DNA from: Echinarachnius parma | Taxonomy: Eukaryota > Echinodermata > Echinoidea > Clypeasteroida > Echinarachniidae | DNA length: 64,000 nt | NCBI GenBank assembly: GCA_037951105.1 | Contig: JBAMJV010009086.1 | Span: 40,553-104,552 of the forward strand | Direction: 5' to 3' | Shown: piece by piece, positions 11,803 through 24,423 of the stretch | How positions within the stretch are numbered: the first letter of the stretch is position 1 | Layout of the letters: each line of letters opens with the position of its first letter | The notes under the pieces: model-generated | What the model was told of the DNA's origin: nothing | What the model saw: only the letters and a program-made list of their open reading frames with translations | Databases searched by the model: none | Program-made: the position numbers and the translations under genes

Positions 11803-12467
11803 AATTATCTTCATACTAAAGGGACATTTGAAAAAAATCAAACCCTATTTTATTCTTTACCATAAGCTAAACAACACGGTAGAAGAGAAACGAGGAAGCT
11901 CCAAGTAATTTTCGTGGATTTGGACACTTTACAGGTATGACTTTAACAAAATCCGTGGAAACGGCTACATTGCCCACTAGAAACACATATAACATGTTAT
12001 ATTTACACACTACACATTTGTAAAAATATACCGAATTTGTTTTAATATGAATTATATTCATCTCCCCATTGTATGATTGTTTTAGAAAACAATTAAGTTT
12101 TGATGTTTGTGTTAAAAGATGGTATTTCAATTAAAGAGTATAAGTTCGAAGACTCCTGTCTAAAAGACATGCTAGAATAACGACTCTTAATTTCGATGGT
12201 AACGTACATGTATTGGCGATCTAAAATAAGTTAGACCAAAACATTTCTCCTTAAAATAAGAAAATAATCGTTTTATTTTTGAAATGATCTCATAGTTTAG
12301 CTACAAAGTATAATTATACTTCTTAAAATTTCATTAACTTCACTACAATATCGACTTCAATTTACTACTGAAACTTATAATACTAACGCTACCAATAGTA
12401 ATAACATAAATGATAGTAACTAACAATATTCTTACTCGATAATCTGGTCTACTTCAATTTGTTATAG

Positions 12468-12596
12468 ATGTGAACGAATGCACAGGGAGTAATCCTTGTG
12501 ACACGATGAATGGAAATTGCACCAACACCGATGGATCGTATCAGTGTAGCTGTAACACTGGATGGAGGCTGGCTAGCAACAACTTAACTTGTGAAG
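12468..12596 (+). CDS. cbEGF exon 13 of 30
   Basis: A standard EGF module (AGC TGT at the C-S-C turn, GGA before Trp). Phase 1-1, intact sites; 657-nt type I intron follows. Confidence 0.9.
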
Positions 12597-13253
12597 GTAT
12601 GTGTTAAAAAACTACAGACAATTCATTTCTTGTTTAGATGTCATTCCAACAATAATCCCTTTGCCAGGTACAGGGTAAATGAGTGTAGAAATTTCAAGAG
12701 CGCATAATTAACAAATGCTTATCTTAACAAAATCCGTGGAAACGGCTACATTGCCCACTAGTAACGCAACTATAACATGTTATATTTACACATTACACAT
12801 TTGTGAAAATATACCGCATTTGGTTTAATATGAATTATATTTATCTCACCATTGTATGATTGTTTTAGAAAACAATTAAGTTTTGATGTTTGTGTTAAAA
12901 GATGATATTTCAATTAAACAATATAAGTTCAAAGACTCCTGTCTAAAAGACATGCTTGAATAACGACTCTTAATTTACAATGGTAACGTACATGTATTGG
13001 CGATCGAAAATAAGTTAGACCAAAACATTTCTCCTTAAAATAAGAAAAACAAAATCGTTTTATTTTTAAAATGATCTCACAGTTTAGCTACAAAGTATAC
13101 TTATACTTCTTCAAATTTCATTAACTTTACTACAATAGCGACTTCAATTACTACTGAAACTTATAATACTAACGCTACCAATAGTAATAACATAAATGAT
13201 AGTAACTAAAAATATTCTTACTCGATAATCTGGTCTACTTCAATTTGTTATAG

Positions 13254-13382
13254 ATGTGAACGAATGCACAGGGAGTAATCCTTGTGACACGATGAATGGA
13301 AATTGCACCAACACCGATGGATCGTATCAGTGTAGCTGCAACACTGGTTGGAGGCTGGCTAGCAACAACTTAACTTGTGAAG
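13254..13382 (+). CDS. cbEGF exon 14 of 30
   Basis: A standard EGF module, phase 1-1. Exon and surroundings reappear 4,160 bp downstream as exon 18. The downstream intron is the 941-nt chimeric type with a C-family MITE. Confidence 0.9.
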
Positions 13383-13514
13383 GTATGTGTTAAAAAAACT
13401 ACAGACAATTTATGTCTTGTTTAAATGTCACTCCAACAATAATCCCTTTGCCAGGTACAGGGTAAATGAGTGTAGAAATTTCAAGAGCGCATAATTAACA
13501 AATGCTTATCTTAA

Positions 13515-14061
13515 AGTCATACATGTAAAGTGTCAGATATTGCACAAAATGACATTTGAGACTTCAATCCTATATCAATATCATTGTAAAATACAATTGA
13601 AAGATTTGTGAAAGTTTGAAAGAAAACGAACACTGTTTACCTAGTGAAAAAAACGAATATTGAGTTCATATTTTATCACCGAATACTGATGGTCTGCCAT
13701 ACATTTGTCGCAGTAATGAATGATCCGTTTGAGATATTCGCACCCGTGTATGTTTACACACGTAGTACAGAATTCATGGAATGTGCACTCGCTCGGCTCA
13801 AAGTTCAATCTCCGGAATGTTCTCACGCATGCTGCATGCGCACGTTCTCAGCTAGGACAATTGTACTTTTTATCAAAAGCGCTAATCAACGTGATTGAAA
13901 TAAAAGATTTAAATGATAATTATCTTCATACTAAAGGGACATTTGAAAAAAATCAAACCCTATTTTATTCTTCTTTTACCATAAGCTAAACAACACGGTA
14001 GAAGAGAAACGAGGAAGCTCCAAGTAATTTTCGTGGATTTGGACACTTTACAGGTATGACT
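13515..14061 (+). mobile_element. C-family TTAA MITE, copy 6
   Basis: 547 bp; the left repeat reads AGTCATACATG (one change from the family). The same change occurs in copy 8, supporting the 4,160-bp duplication. Confidence 0.85.
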
Positions 14062-14323
14062 TTAACAAAATCCGTGGAAACGGCTACATTGCCCACTAGA
14101 AACACATATAACATGTTATATTTACACACTACACACTATTTTGTATTTTTGTATTATTATACTTTTTCATCTTGCTTTAAATTCACTATATTTACGACTT
14201 CAATAACTTCTTAAACTTATAGATAATACTATTAGTGCTTGTACTAACGCTACCAATAGTAATACAATACATAATATTAACACTCTTCGTACTGTATAAT
14301 CTGGGCTACTTTAAATGTTATAG

Positions 14324-14452
14324 ATGTGAACGAATGCACAGGGAGTAATCCTTGTGACACGATGAATGGAAATTGCACCAACACCGATGGATCGTATCAG
14401 TGTAGCTGCAACACTGGTTGGAGGCTGGCTAGCAACAACTTAACTTGTGAAG
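14324..14452 (+). CDS. cbEGF exon 15 of 30
   Basis: A standard EGF module, copy of exon 12 at +3,380 bp together with its intron, which holds the second hammerhead-like insert. Open, intact sites. Confidence 0.9.
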
Positions 14453-14990
14453 GTATGTGTTACAAAACTATAGACAATTTATGTCTTGTTTAAATGTCAC
14501 TCCAACAATAATCCCTTTGCCAGGTACAGGGTAAATGAGTGTAGAAATTTCAAGAGCGCATAATTAACAAATGCTTATCTTAAAGTCATACCTGTAAAGT
14601 GTCAGATATTGCACAAAATGACATTTGAGACTTCAATCCTATATCAATATCATTGTAAAATACAATTGAAAGATTTGTGAAAGTTTGAAAGAAAACGAAC
14701 ACTGTTTACCTAGTGAAAAAAACGAATATTGAGTTCATATTTTATCACCGAATACTGATGGTCTGCCATATATTTGTCGCAGTAATGAATGATCCGTTTG
14801 AGATATTCGCACCCGTGTATATTTACACACGTAGTACAGAATTCATGGAATGTGCACTCGCTCGGCTCAAAGTTCAATCTCCGGAATGTTCTCACGCATG
14901 CTGCATGCGGACGTTCTCAGCTAGGACAATTGTACTTTTTATCAAAAGCGCTAATCAACGTGATTGAAATAAAAAATTTAAATGATAATT

Positions 14991-15182
14991 AAAGATTTAA
15001 ATGGCAGCGCGGTGTCCGCACCGAACGATACTGCACAGAAACCTCGCAGGCGGTATATAACACGCTCGCAGCGCAGCGCTCAGTCCACATTGCCAGATGA
15101 AGGCTAGCAGTTCGCAGCCGAAACGTCGCAATACACTAGTTTGTATACATCGTGAGACAACCGATCTATTTGTTCTTTTTTC
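14991..15182 (+). mobile_element. 192-bp GC-rich insert in a C MITE, copy 2
   Basis: Apparently identical to copy 1, at +3,380 bp, same position in the host MITE and same AATT flanks. It was copied by tandem duplication. Confidence 0.6.
15089..15132 (+). ncRNA. Hammerhead-ribozyme-like motif, copy 2
   Basis: Same motif as at 11709, with the same core substitution and the same stem I and stem II pairings. Confidence 0.5.
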
Positions 15183-15847
15183 AATTATCTTCATACTAAA
15201 GGGACATTTGAAAAAAATCAAACCCTATTTTATTCTTTACCATAAGCTAAACAACACGGTAGAAGAGAAACGAGGAAGCTCCAAGTAATTTTCGTGGATT
15301 TGGACACTTTACAGGTATGACTTTAACAAAATCCGTGGAAACGGCTACATTGCCCACTAGAAACACATATAACATGTTATATTTACACACTACACATTTG
15401 TAAAAATATACCGAATTTGTTTTAATATGAATTATATTCATCTCCCCATTGTATGATTGTTTTAGAAAACAATTAAGTTTTGATGTTTGTGTTAAAAGAT
15501 GGTATTTCAATTAAAGAGTATAAGTTCGAAGACTCCTGTCTAAAAGACATGCTAGAATAACGACTCTTAATTTCGATGGTAACGTACATGTATTGGCGAT
15601 CTAAAATAAGTTAGACCAAAACATTTCTCCTTAAAATAAGAAAATAATCGTTTTATTTTTGAAATGATCTCATAGTTTAGCTACAAAGTATAATTATACT
15701 TCTTAAAATTTCATTAACTTCACTACAATATCGACTTCAATTTACTACTGAAACTTATAATACTAACGCTACCAATAGTAATAACATAAATGATAGTAAC
15801 TAACAATATTCTTACTCGATAATCTGGTCTACTTCAATTTGTTATAG

Positions 15848-15976
15848 ATGTGAACGAATGCACAGGGAGTAATCCTTGTGACACGATGAATGGAAATTGC
15901 ACCAACACCGATGGATCGTATCAGTGTAGTTGTAACACTGGATGGAGGCTGGCTAGCAACAACTTAACTTGTGAGG
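15848..15976 (+). CDS. cbEGF exon 16 of 30
   Basis: A standard EGF module with a silent GAG for GAA in the last full codon. Phase 1-1; 651-nt type I intron follows. Confidence 0.9.
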
Positions 15977-16627
15977 GTATGTGTTAAAAAACTACAGACA
16001 ATTCATGTCTTGTTTAGATGTCATTCCAACAATAATCCCTTTGCCAGGTACAGGGTAAATGAGTGTAGAAATTTCAAGAGCGCATAATTAACAAATGCTT
16101 ATCTTAACAAAATCCGTGGAAACGGCTACATTGCCCACTAGAAACACATATAACATGTTATATTTACACACTACACATTTGTAAAAATATACCGAATTTG
16201 GTTTAATATGAATTATATTCATCTCACCATTGTATGATTGTTTTAGAAAACAATTAAGTTTTGATGTTTGTGTTAAAAGATGGTATTTCAATTAAAGAGT
16301 ATAAGTTCGAAGACTCCTGTCTAAAAGACATGCTAGAATAACGACTCTTAATTTCGATGGTAACGTACATGTATTGGCGATCTAAAATAAGTTAGACCAA
16401 AACATTTCTCCTTAAAATAAGAAAATAATCGTTTTATTTTTAAAATGATCTCATAGTTTAGCTACAAAGTATAATTATACTTCTTAAAATTTCATTAACT
16501 TCACTACAATATCGACTTCAATTACTACTGAAACTTATAATACTAACGCTACCAATAGTAATAACATAAATGATAGTAACTAACAATATTCTTACTCGAT
16601 AATCTGGTCTACTTCAATTTGTTATAG

Positions 16628-16756
16628 ATGTGAACGAATGCACAGGGAGTAATCCTTGTGACACGATGAATGGAAATTGCACCAACACCGATGGATCGTA
16701 TCAGTGTAGTTGTAACACTGGATGGAGGCTGGCTAGCAACAACTTAACTTGTGAAG
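16628..16756 (+). CDS. cbEGF exon 17 of 30
   Basis: A standard EGF module with AGT TGT codons. Phase 1-1, intact sites; 657-nt type I intron follows. Confidence 0.9.
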
Positions 16757-17413
16757 GTATGTGTTAAAAAACTACAGACAATTCATGTCTTGTTTAGATG
16801 TCATTCCAACAATGATCCCTTTGCCAGGTACAGGGTAAATGAGTGTAGAAATTTCAAGAGCGCATAATTAACAAATGCTTATCTTAACAAAATCCGTGGA
16901 AACGGCTACATTGCCCACTAGTAACGCAACTATAACATGTTATATTTACACATTACACATTTGTGAAAATATACCGCATTTGGTTTAATATGAATTATAT
17001 TTATCTCACCATTGTATGATTGTTTTAGAAAACAATTAAGTTTTGATGTTTGTGTTAAAAGATGATATTTCAATTAAACAATATAAGTTCAAAGACTCCT
17101 GTCTAAAAGACATGCTTGAATAACGACTCTTAATTTACAATGGTAACGTACATGTATTGGCGATCGAAAATAAGTTAGACCAAAACATTTCTCCTTAAAA
17201 TAAGAAAAACAAAATCGTTTTATTTTTAAAATGATCTCACAGTTTAGCTACAAAGTATACTTATACTTCTTCAAATTTCATTAACTTTACTACAATAGCG
17301 ACTTCAATTACTACTGAAACTTATAATACTAACGCTACCAATAGTAATAACATAAATGATAGTAACTAAAAATATTCTTACTCGATAATCTGGTCTACTT
17401 CAATTTGTTATAG

Positions 17414-17542
17414 ATGTGAACGAATGCACAGGGAGTAATCCTTGTGACACGATGAATGGAAATTGCACCAACACCGATGGATCGTATCAGTGTAGCTGCA
17501 ACACTGGTTGGAGGCTGGCTAGCAACAACTTAACTTGTGAAG
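17414..17542 (+). CDS. cbEGF exon 18 of 30
   Basis: A standard EGF module, copy of exon 14 at +4,160 bp. Unlike exon 14, its 1,204-nt downstream intron keeps the full type I end after the C-family MITE, so the two copies diverged structurally after duplication. Confidence 0.9.
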
Positions 17543-17674
17543 GTATGTGTTAAAAAAACTACAGACAATTTATGTCTTGTTTAAATGTCACTCCAACAAT
17601 AATCCCTTTGCCAGGTACAGGGTAAATGAGTGTAGAAATTTCAAGAGCGCATAATTAACAAATGCTTATCTTAA

Positions 17675-18222
17675 AGTCATACATGTAAAGTGTCAGATAT
17701 TGCACAAAATGACATTTGAGACTTCAATCCTATATCAATATCATTGTAAAATACAATTGAAAGATTTGTGAAAGTTTGAAAGAAAACGAACACTGTTTAC
17801 CTAGTGAAAAAAACGAATATTGAGTTCATATTTTATCACCGAATACTGATGGTCTGCCATACATTTGTCGCAGTAATGAATGATCCGTTTGAGATATTCG
17901 CACCCGTGTATGTTTACACACGTAGTACAGAATTCATGGAATGTGCACTCGCTCGGCTCAAAGTTCAATCTCCGGAATGTTCTCACGCATGCTGCATGCG
18001 CACGTTCTCAGCTAGGACAATTGTACTTTTTATCAAAAGCGCTAATCAACGTGATTGAAATAAAAGATTTAAATGATAATTATCTTCATACTAAAGGGAC
18101 ATTTGAAAAAAAATCAAACCCTATTTTATTCTTCTTCTACCATAAGCTAAACAACACGGTAGAAGAGAAACGAGGAAGCTCCAAGTAATTTTCGTGGATT
18201 TGGACACTTTTCAGGTATGACT
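17675..18222 (+). mobile_element. C-family TTAA MITE, copy 8
   Basis: 548 bp, sister of copy 6 (shared left-end change). The right end reads TTTTCAGG instead of TTTACAGG. Confidence 0.85.
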
Positions 18223-18746
18223 TTAACAAAATCCGTGGAAACGGCTACATTGCCCACTAGAAACACATATAACATGTTATATTTACACACTACACATTTG
18301 TAAAAATATACCGAATTTGGTTTAATATGAATTATATTCATCTCACCATTGTATGATTGTTTTAGAAAACAATTAAGTTTTGATGTTTGTGTTAAAAGAT
18401 GGTATTTTAATTAAAGAGTATAAGTTCGAAGACTCCTGTCTAAAAGACATGCTAGAATAACGACTCTTAATTTCGATGGTAACGTACATGTATTGGCGAT
18501 CTAAAATAAGTTAGACCAAAACATTTCTCCTTAAAATAAGAAAATAATCGTTTTATTTTTAAAATGATCTCATAGTTTAGCTACAAAGTATAATTATACT
18601 TCTTAAAATTTCATTAACTTCACTACAATATCGACTTCAATTACTACTGAAACTTATAATACTAACGCTACCAATAGTAATAACATAAATGATAGTAACT
18701 AACAATATTCTTACTCGATAATCTGGTCTACTTCAATTTGTTATAG

Positions 18747-18875
18747 ATGTGAACGAATGCACAGGGAGTAATCCTTGTGACACGATGAATGGAAATTGCA
18801 CCAACACCGATGGATCGTATCAGTGTAGTTGTAACACTGGATGGAGGCTGGCTAGCAACAACTTAACTTGTGAAG
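18747..18875 (+). CDS. cbEGF exon 19 of 30
   Basis: A standard EGF module, phase 1-1, followed by a 657-nt type I intron. Six cysteines and both sequons are present. Confidence 0.9.
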
Positions 18876-19532
18876 GTATGTGTTAAAAAACTACAGACAA
18901 TTCATGTCTTGTTTAGATGTCATTCCAACAATAATCCCTTTGCCAGGTACAGGGTAAATGAGTGTAGAAATTTCAAGAGCGCATAATTAACAAGTGCTTA
19001 TCTTAACAAAATCCGTGGAAACGGCTACATTGCCCACTAGTAACACAAATATAACATGTTATATTTACACATTACACATTTGTGAAAATATACCGAATTT
19101 GGTTTAATATGAATTATATTCATCTCACCATTGTTTGATTGTTTTAGAAAACAATTAAGTTTTGATGTTTGTGTTAAAAGATGATATTTCAATTAAACAA
19201 TATAAGTTCAAAGACTCCTGTCTAAAAGACATGCTTGAATAACGACTCTTAATTTACAATGGTAACGTACATGTATTGGCGATCGAAAATAAGTTAGACC
19301 AAAACATTTCTCCTTAAAATAAGAAAAACAAAATCGTTTTATTTTCAAAATGATCTCATAGTTTAGCTACAAAGTATACTTATACTTCTTCAAATTTCAT
19401 TAACTTCACTACAATAGCGACTTCAATTACTACTGAAACTTATAATACTAACGCTACCAATAGTAATAACATAAATGATAGTAACTAACAATATTCTTAC
19501 TCGATAATCTGGTCTACTTCAATTTGTTATAG

Positions 19533-19661
19533 ATGTGAACGAATGCACAGGGAGTAATCCTTGTGACACGATGAATGGAAATTGCACCAACACCGATGGA
19601 TCGTATCAATGTAGATGCAACACTGGATGGAGTCTGACTAGCAACAACTTAACTTGTGAAG
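19533..19661 (+). CDS. cbEGF exon 20 of 30 (R/SLT variant)
   Basis: A variant-class exon (C-R-C, W-S-L-T-S) like exons 3, 5 and 7. Its type II intron is enlarged to 4,502 nt by the first A/B element pair and a LINE. Confidence 0.9.
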
Positions 19662-20372
19662 GTATGTGTTCATAGTGGTAGTAAAGTTCTTCTGTACTGA
19701 TGAATACACTGATATAAAATGTGATATTTAACTATGTAAAACATACCAAAGTAGAGTAAATATCAATTCGGTTCATCTCACTATTAAATGTTAGTTCTAG
19801 AAAGCATGGGCGTAGATACTTACGTAATACCTATTCATCAAGGGAGAATGAATGAATAGATCATCCCCCCCCAGTTGAATGGGTATCAATGACAGATCTA
19901 AAGGGACGTATTTGTGTATAGCACAGGGTTTTACAATTCAGATATCTGTGTTTAAAGTAGAGTAAATATCAATTCGGTTCATCTCACTATTAAATGTTAG
20001 TTCTAAAAGCATGGGAATGAATAGATCATCCCCCCCAGTTGAATGGGTATCAATGACAGATCTAAAGGGACGGATTTGTGTATAGCAAAGGGTTTAAATA
20101 TTCAGATATCTGTGTTTAAAGCGGGTATTTGAATTATAGGCATAAAATGCATGATATAATGACGACTGTTATTGGCAATGATAACGTTGTTGGCGATTTA
20201 AAGGGACAGTCCCTCTTTTACAAAACGTCTGCACAGATTCCAGTTGACGAATGGGGATGAATGTAACACACACCAAAACATCAGATCGAACAGCCATGTA
20301 ATTTGGATTCTACGAATGAAAAACGAATGCGTCCCTCCATCAAACTATATATCGGTCAATAAAGGAGTTTAA

Positions 20373-20682
20373 AGTGGCCAGGCAAACTAAACGCATGTTA
20401 TCTTCTGTTCATCTCTATTAGTGTACACATCAACTATTTGTAAACCATTTGACCCAAACATATTTTGTTTATTTTAAAACATTTTAGTAATTATTTTTCT
20501 CCATATTGTGAAGCCCCGACTTCTGAAAATCTCTCCAGAGTAGAATTATATTGTTGACCTGTTGTGACATCATCAGCCATTCACTACTCAGTTACAAAGA
20601 AGTTACCTTCACCCAAGCTGAGTGCCTAATCACAATAGCATCACACGGTTGAATAGAATACCAACTCACACACCTTCAATTT
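20373..20682. mobile_element. TTAA element B, copy 1, left half only
   Basis: Starts AGTGGCCAGGCAAACTAAAC after TTAA and matches the other three B copies up to 'caccttcaattt', where the LINE tail begins. The right half was lost together with part of element A. Confidence 0.8.
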
Positions 20683-20683
20683 G

Positions 20684-20730
20684 AATGAATGAATGAATGA
20701 ATGAATGAATGAATGAATGAATGAATGAAT
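20684..20730. repeat. (AATG)n tail of the LINE
   Basis: About twelve tandem AATG units directly at the LINE 3' end. Such short tandem tails are typical of CR1/L2-like LINEs. Confidence 0.85.
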
Positions 20731-21043
20731 TACTTTATTACCAAAAGGTTCAAGTATATAACAACAATCATACATGTATATAAGAAATGTTAACATACAA
20801 ACACATTGGTAAAAGGACCCTACAGAAATAGCAGCTATTGCTAGTGGGGCGTAGGACCCTTTGTACATGAATAAATGACTTACATTTAAATGAGGCAAGA
20901 AACTATGATTAAATAACAGTCTATTCTAAGTATTTACAATAGTGGACATTCACCCACTAAGAACAACTAAGCTATAAGATTATATTAAACATATCAAATC
21001 TTTTCAACAGAATACAAAATCTTTGGCAGCAAATCACAAAAGA

Positions 21044-21979
21044 TTATGAGACGTAATGACTCAATAAATACTTGTTTACATTTATCTTAATAAGGTGGAG
21101 TCTATCAAGTCTTCGTATCTCCAAAGGCATACTGTTCCAAATATCAGACCCCTGAAATGAGATTGAAGTTTTTCCATGCTTTGTTCTCATCTTAGGCTTA
21201 ACCAAAATATTTCCATCTTTTTGTCTTGTATTATAAGAGTTTTCAAAAAAGGTATAATATTCAAGCACTGAGTGTGGTAAATGTTTATAAATCAGCTTAA
21301 AAATAAAAAGTATTACTAATAATTTATACAGCTTAAACACATCTAATATACCTAATGAATAAAACAATGGGGATGATGAGGCCATTCTATTATTGAAAGT
21401 AATTGCTCTCAAAGCCATTTTTTGTAACACCAATATTTTGTTCATCAACATCAAAGGTGCACTTCCCCAGACTTCAAGGCCGTAAGCTAAGTGTGACTGA
21501 ATAAACGAATAATATAGTAATACAAGGACTTGTTTAGGAACAAAGTGTCGTAGTCTATACAAAATTCCTACTTTCCTACGAAGTACAGAGCATAAATTAT
21601 TTATATGTTCATCCCATACCAAATACCTATCAATATATATTCCAACGAAAAGAGATACGTGTACCTCATTCAATAACTCATTCTTAATTTTGACAACTCC
21701 AACAATACGACACTCTTTTCTCCTTGGCTTAATAATCATAAAATTTGTTTTCTTTATATTAATAGTAATCGTATTCGCATCACACCACTCATCAATATGT
21801 TTTAAATTATCAGTTATTTCCAATAAATTAATATCTGCCTGATTAGGCAAAAATGAATGAAAAATATTAGAGTCATCAGCAAAGAGTCTAAAATTAAAGT
21901 AGTCTGATGATCTAGGCAGATCATTAATATAAATCAAAAAAAGTGTAGGACCTAGAAACAGATCCCTGGGGCACCCCAC
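21044..21979 (-). pseudogene. LINE reverse transcriptase, C-terminal part
   Basis: A 311-codon continuation of the same LINE in another frame. Its first residues overlap the end of the upstream part; it then reads L-G-P-T-L-F-L-I-Y-I-N-D-L and F-A-D-D-S-N (catalytic Asp pair, residues 33-36), followed by the thumb and the usual C-terminal region ending S-H-Y-V-S. The stop lies about 315 bp before the tetranucleotide tail. With the upstream part it covers nearly all of the RT; only one frameshift separates them, so the copy is fairly young. Confidence 0.9.
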
Positions 21980-23726
21980 ATTTAATTAAAGACATGGCAG
22001 AAGTGGAACCATTATGATGCACAAACTGACGACGGTCACTCAAATAATCACGAAACCAATTCAATTGAGTTCCTCGTACACCATAATTGTCTAACTTGCC
22101 CAAGAGTATATCATGATTTATTGTATCAAATGCTTTAGCAAAGTCAACAAAAACGCCTACAGTAATTCGACCTTCATCCTGAAACTTAATTAACTGATTT
22201 ATCAAGCTAATCAATGATAAATTTGTACTATGCTTTTCCCTAAAACCATACTGATCATACAATAGATCATATTTTCCGAGGAATTTACATAAACGAATAT
22301 TCACTAACTTCTCAAACACTTTACTTAAAATAGGTAGGACAGATATAGGCCTATAATTCCCTGGATCAGTTCTTGTACCTTTCTTATACACCGGACTGAC
22401 TCTGGCTATCTTCATAGAACGTGGGAAGACACCCAATTGAAAAGACATATTAAAAATATATGAGAGTGGTTGCGACACATAATACACACCATCTTTCAAT
22501 AAATTAACAGGAATATTATCACTACCACATGACTTTTTCATATCGCAATTCAAAATTACACTTTGAACCTCAGCATGAGTAATTGGTGACCAATACAAGG
22601 AATTTCTAAGAGGTTCTCCTAAGTAATCCTTATAACTATGTTCACATTGCAACTCATTAATCTTTTCTGCCAGCCTTGGCCCAACCGACACGAAAAAATC
22701 ATTAAATATATCAACTATTTCTTGGGGCTCTCTATAATCCTGAAATGTACCATCTACTTCAACTTGTAATTTATCAACTACTTTCCTAGTCTGATCCTGT
22801 TTCCCAAGCAATTCATTAACTGTTTTCCATGTTTTACTTGAATTACCCCCGTACTTTTTAAACAGACGACCAAAGTATAACTTCTTGGCATTCCTTAGAA
22901 CAGATGTTAACAGATTCCTATACCGCTTATACTTGTCATAAATATTAGTATTAAATCTAGACTCTAAAACCTTAGAATAAAGTCTATGTTTGCGTTTTAT
23001 GCATTTCATTATTGACTTTGTAATCCAAGGTTTACTCACATTCTTCTTATTTTTCCTTTCCACAAATGGTGCATATTCATTACAAACACTTCCAAATATT
23101 TTCAAAAACCTTTCATATGCACTGTCCACTTCTCTACAATTATGTACTTCTTGCCAAGACGCACCTGCAAGGTCAGCAATAAACTTAGCCTTATCAACAT
23201 TTCTATAATCTCGTACTTTAACTGAACATCCTAACACTTTACTACAAGTCATATTTTCAAAGAAAGCACATATAGGGAAATGATCTGATAGATCCGTCAA
23301 TAATATACCTGCATAATTATTACCAGCACTATAATTAGTATAAATGTGATCTATCAAAGTTTCTGTAAACTCAGTTTTACGAGTTGCATTTACAATAATC
23401 TGTTCTAGACCAAAGCACTGTAATCGTGTCACAAATCCGTCAACTACATTGTGAGTTATATTAAGCAAATCAACATTGAAATCACCCGTTAACACACAAT
23501 GGCGTCTATCCAACTTCAACTTATATAGTGTATCAACCAGACTTTCCTGAAATTCTTTCAAGTCGGTGTTAGGTTTCCTATATATTATGCCTACAACAAC
23601 AATTTTATCATCCACATGAAGATAAATCCATATAGATTCGGCATGGCGCACATCCATGTCAATAATTTCATAAATAAACTCGGACTTAATAAATGCAGCA
23701 ACACCTCCTCCTCTGCCAATGCACAA
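21924..23726 (-). pseudogene. LINE endonuclease / reverse transcriptase, N-terminal part
   Basis: A 600-codon open stretch without a proper start (5' truncated). The APE-type endonuclease remnant shows G-D-F-N-V-D (81-86), L-I-D-H-I-Y-T-N (124-131) and D-L-S-D-H-F-P-I (145-152). The reverse transcriptase follows: Y-K-K-G and N-Y-R-P-I-S (447-462), F-V-D-F-A-K-A-F-D-T with the first catalytic Asp (about 528), and G-V-P-Q-G-S (584-589). The frame is lost just after G-V-P-Q-G-S by one extra base, and the polymerase continues in the next frame. It would have nicked DNA and copied its RNA by target-primed reverse transcription; it cannot now make the whole enzyme. Confidence 0.9.
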
Positions 23727-24163
23727 TGAACCGTTGGACGATGGTTTATTAGATTTAGGTCTATAACTCCACGAAAAGGAGATTTCAAGCCCTAATTTTT
23801 TCAGGCATGCTATTAAATGACATTTTCTTTCATATAAGACAATAACCTCGCAACTTTTGAAATTTGGCTTGCAAAAGAGGGGCTGTCCCTTTAAAAAAAA
23901 TTAGACAAATACATTTCCCCTCTTAAATTAGCAGAAGATTATTCTTTTATATAAAATTGTGGTTTCATAGTTTAGCTACATTTTGTATGATTATACTTTT
24001 TCATGTTGCTTTGAATTCACTACATTTACGACTTCAATAACTTCTGAAACTTATAGATAATAATATTAGTGATAAGGCTAGTACTAACGCTACCAATAGT
24101 AATACAATAAATAATGCTATCACTTTTCTTACTGTATAATCTGGTCTACTTTAATTGTTATAG

Positions 24164-24292
24164 ATGTGAACGAATGCACAGGGAGTAATTCTTGTGACAC
24201 GATGAATGGAAATTGTACCAACATCGATGGATCGTATCAGTGTAGCTGCAACACTGGTTGGAGGCTGGCTAGCAACAACTTAACTTGTGAAG
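24164..24292 (+). CDS. cbEGF exon 21 of 30 (NSC/NID variant)
   Basis: An intact phase 1-1 exon with two replacements: Pro before cysteine 2 becomes Ser (N-S-C), and the Thr in N-T-D-G becomes Ile (N-I-D-G). All six cysteines are kept. Its near twin is exon 28. The 941-nt chimeric intron with a C-family MITE follows. Confidence 0.9.
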
Positions 24293-24423
24293 GTATGTGT
24301 TCAAAAACTACAGACAATTTATGTCTTGTTTAAATGTCACTCCAACAATAATCCCTTTGCCAGGTGCAGGGTAAATGAGTGTAGAAATTTCAAGAGCGCA
24401 TAATTAACAAATGCTTATCTTAA

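Larger units (their letters stand above)
11204..11942 (+). mobile_element. C-family TTAA MITE, copy 5, with nested insert
   Basis: 739 bp: a C element interrupted by the 192-bp insert at 11611-11802. Terminal repeats and TTAA flanks are intact. Confidence 0.85.
14584..15322 (+). mobile_element. C-family TTAA MITE, copy 7, with nested insert
   Basis: 739 bp, copy of copy 5 at +3,380 bp, including the nested insert at 14991-15182. Confidence 0.85.
20683..23727 (-). mobile_element. 5'-truncated CR1/Jockey-type LINE
   Basis: A non-LTR retrotransposon on the minus strand. Its 3' end (low coordinates) is a tetranucleotide tail at 20684-20730, as in CR1/L2-like elements. Its 5' end stops inside the endonuclease domain at 23727. 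It encodes endonuclease and reverse transcriptase but is broken by one frameshift near 21961. The insertion replaced the stretch between 'caccttcaattt' and 'gcacaat' that is present in the sister copy at 30.4-31.7 kb, so arrival involved a deletion or a later rearrangement. Confidence 0.88.
20202..23890. mobile_element. TTAA element A, copy 1 (hosts B and a LINE)
   Basis: The left end AGGGACAGTCCCTCTTTT and right end AAAGAGGGGCTGTCCCT form inverted terminal repeats, with TTAA on both outer sides. Introns lacking it read 'gatttaaaacaaattag', so TTAA is the target duplication. Inside lie the left half of element B (from 20373) and a LINE (20683-23727). The segment between, present in copy 2, is missing. 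Confidence 0.8.
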
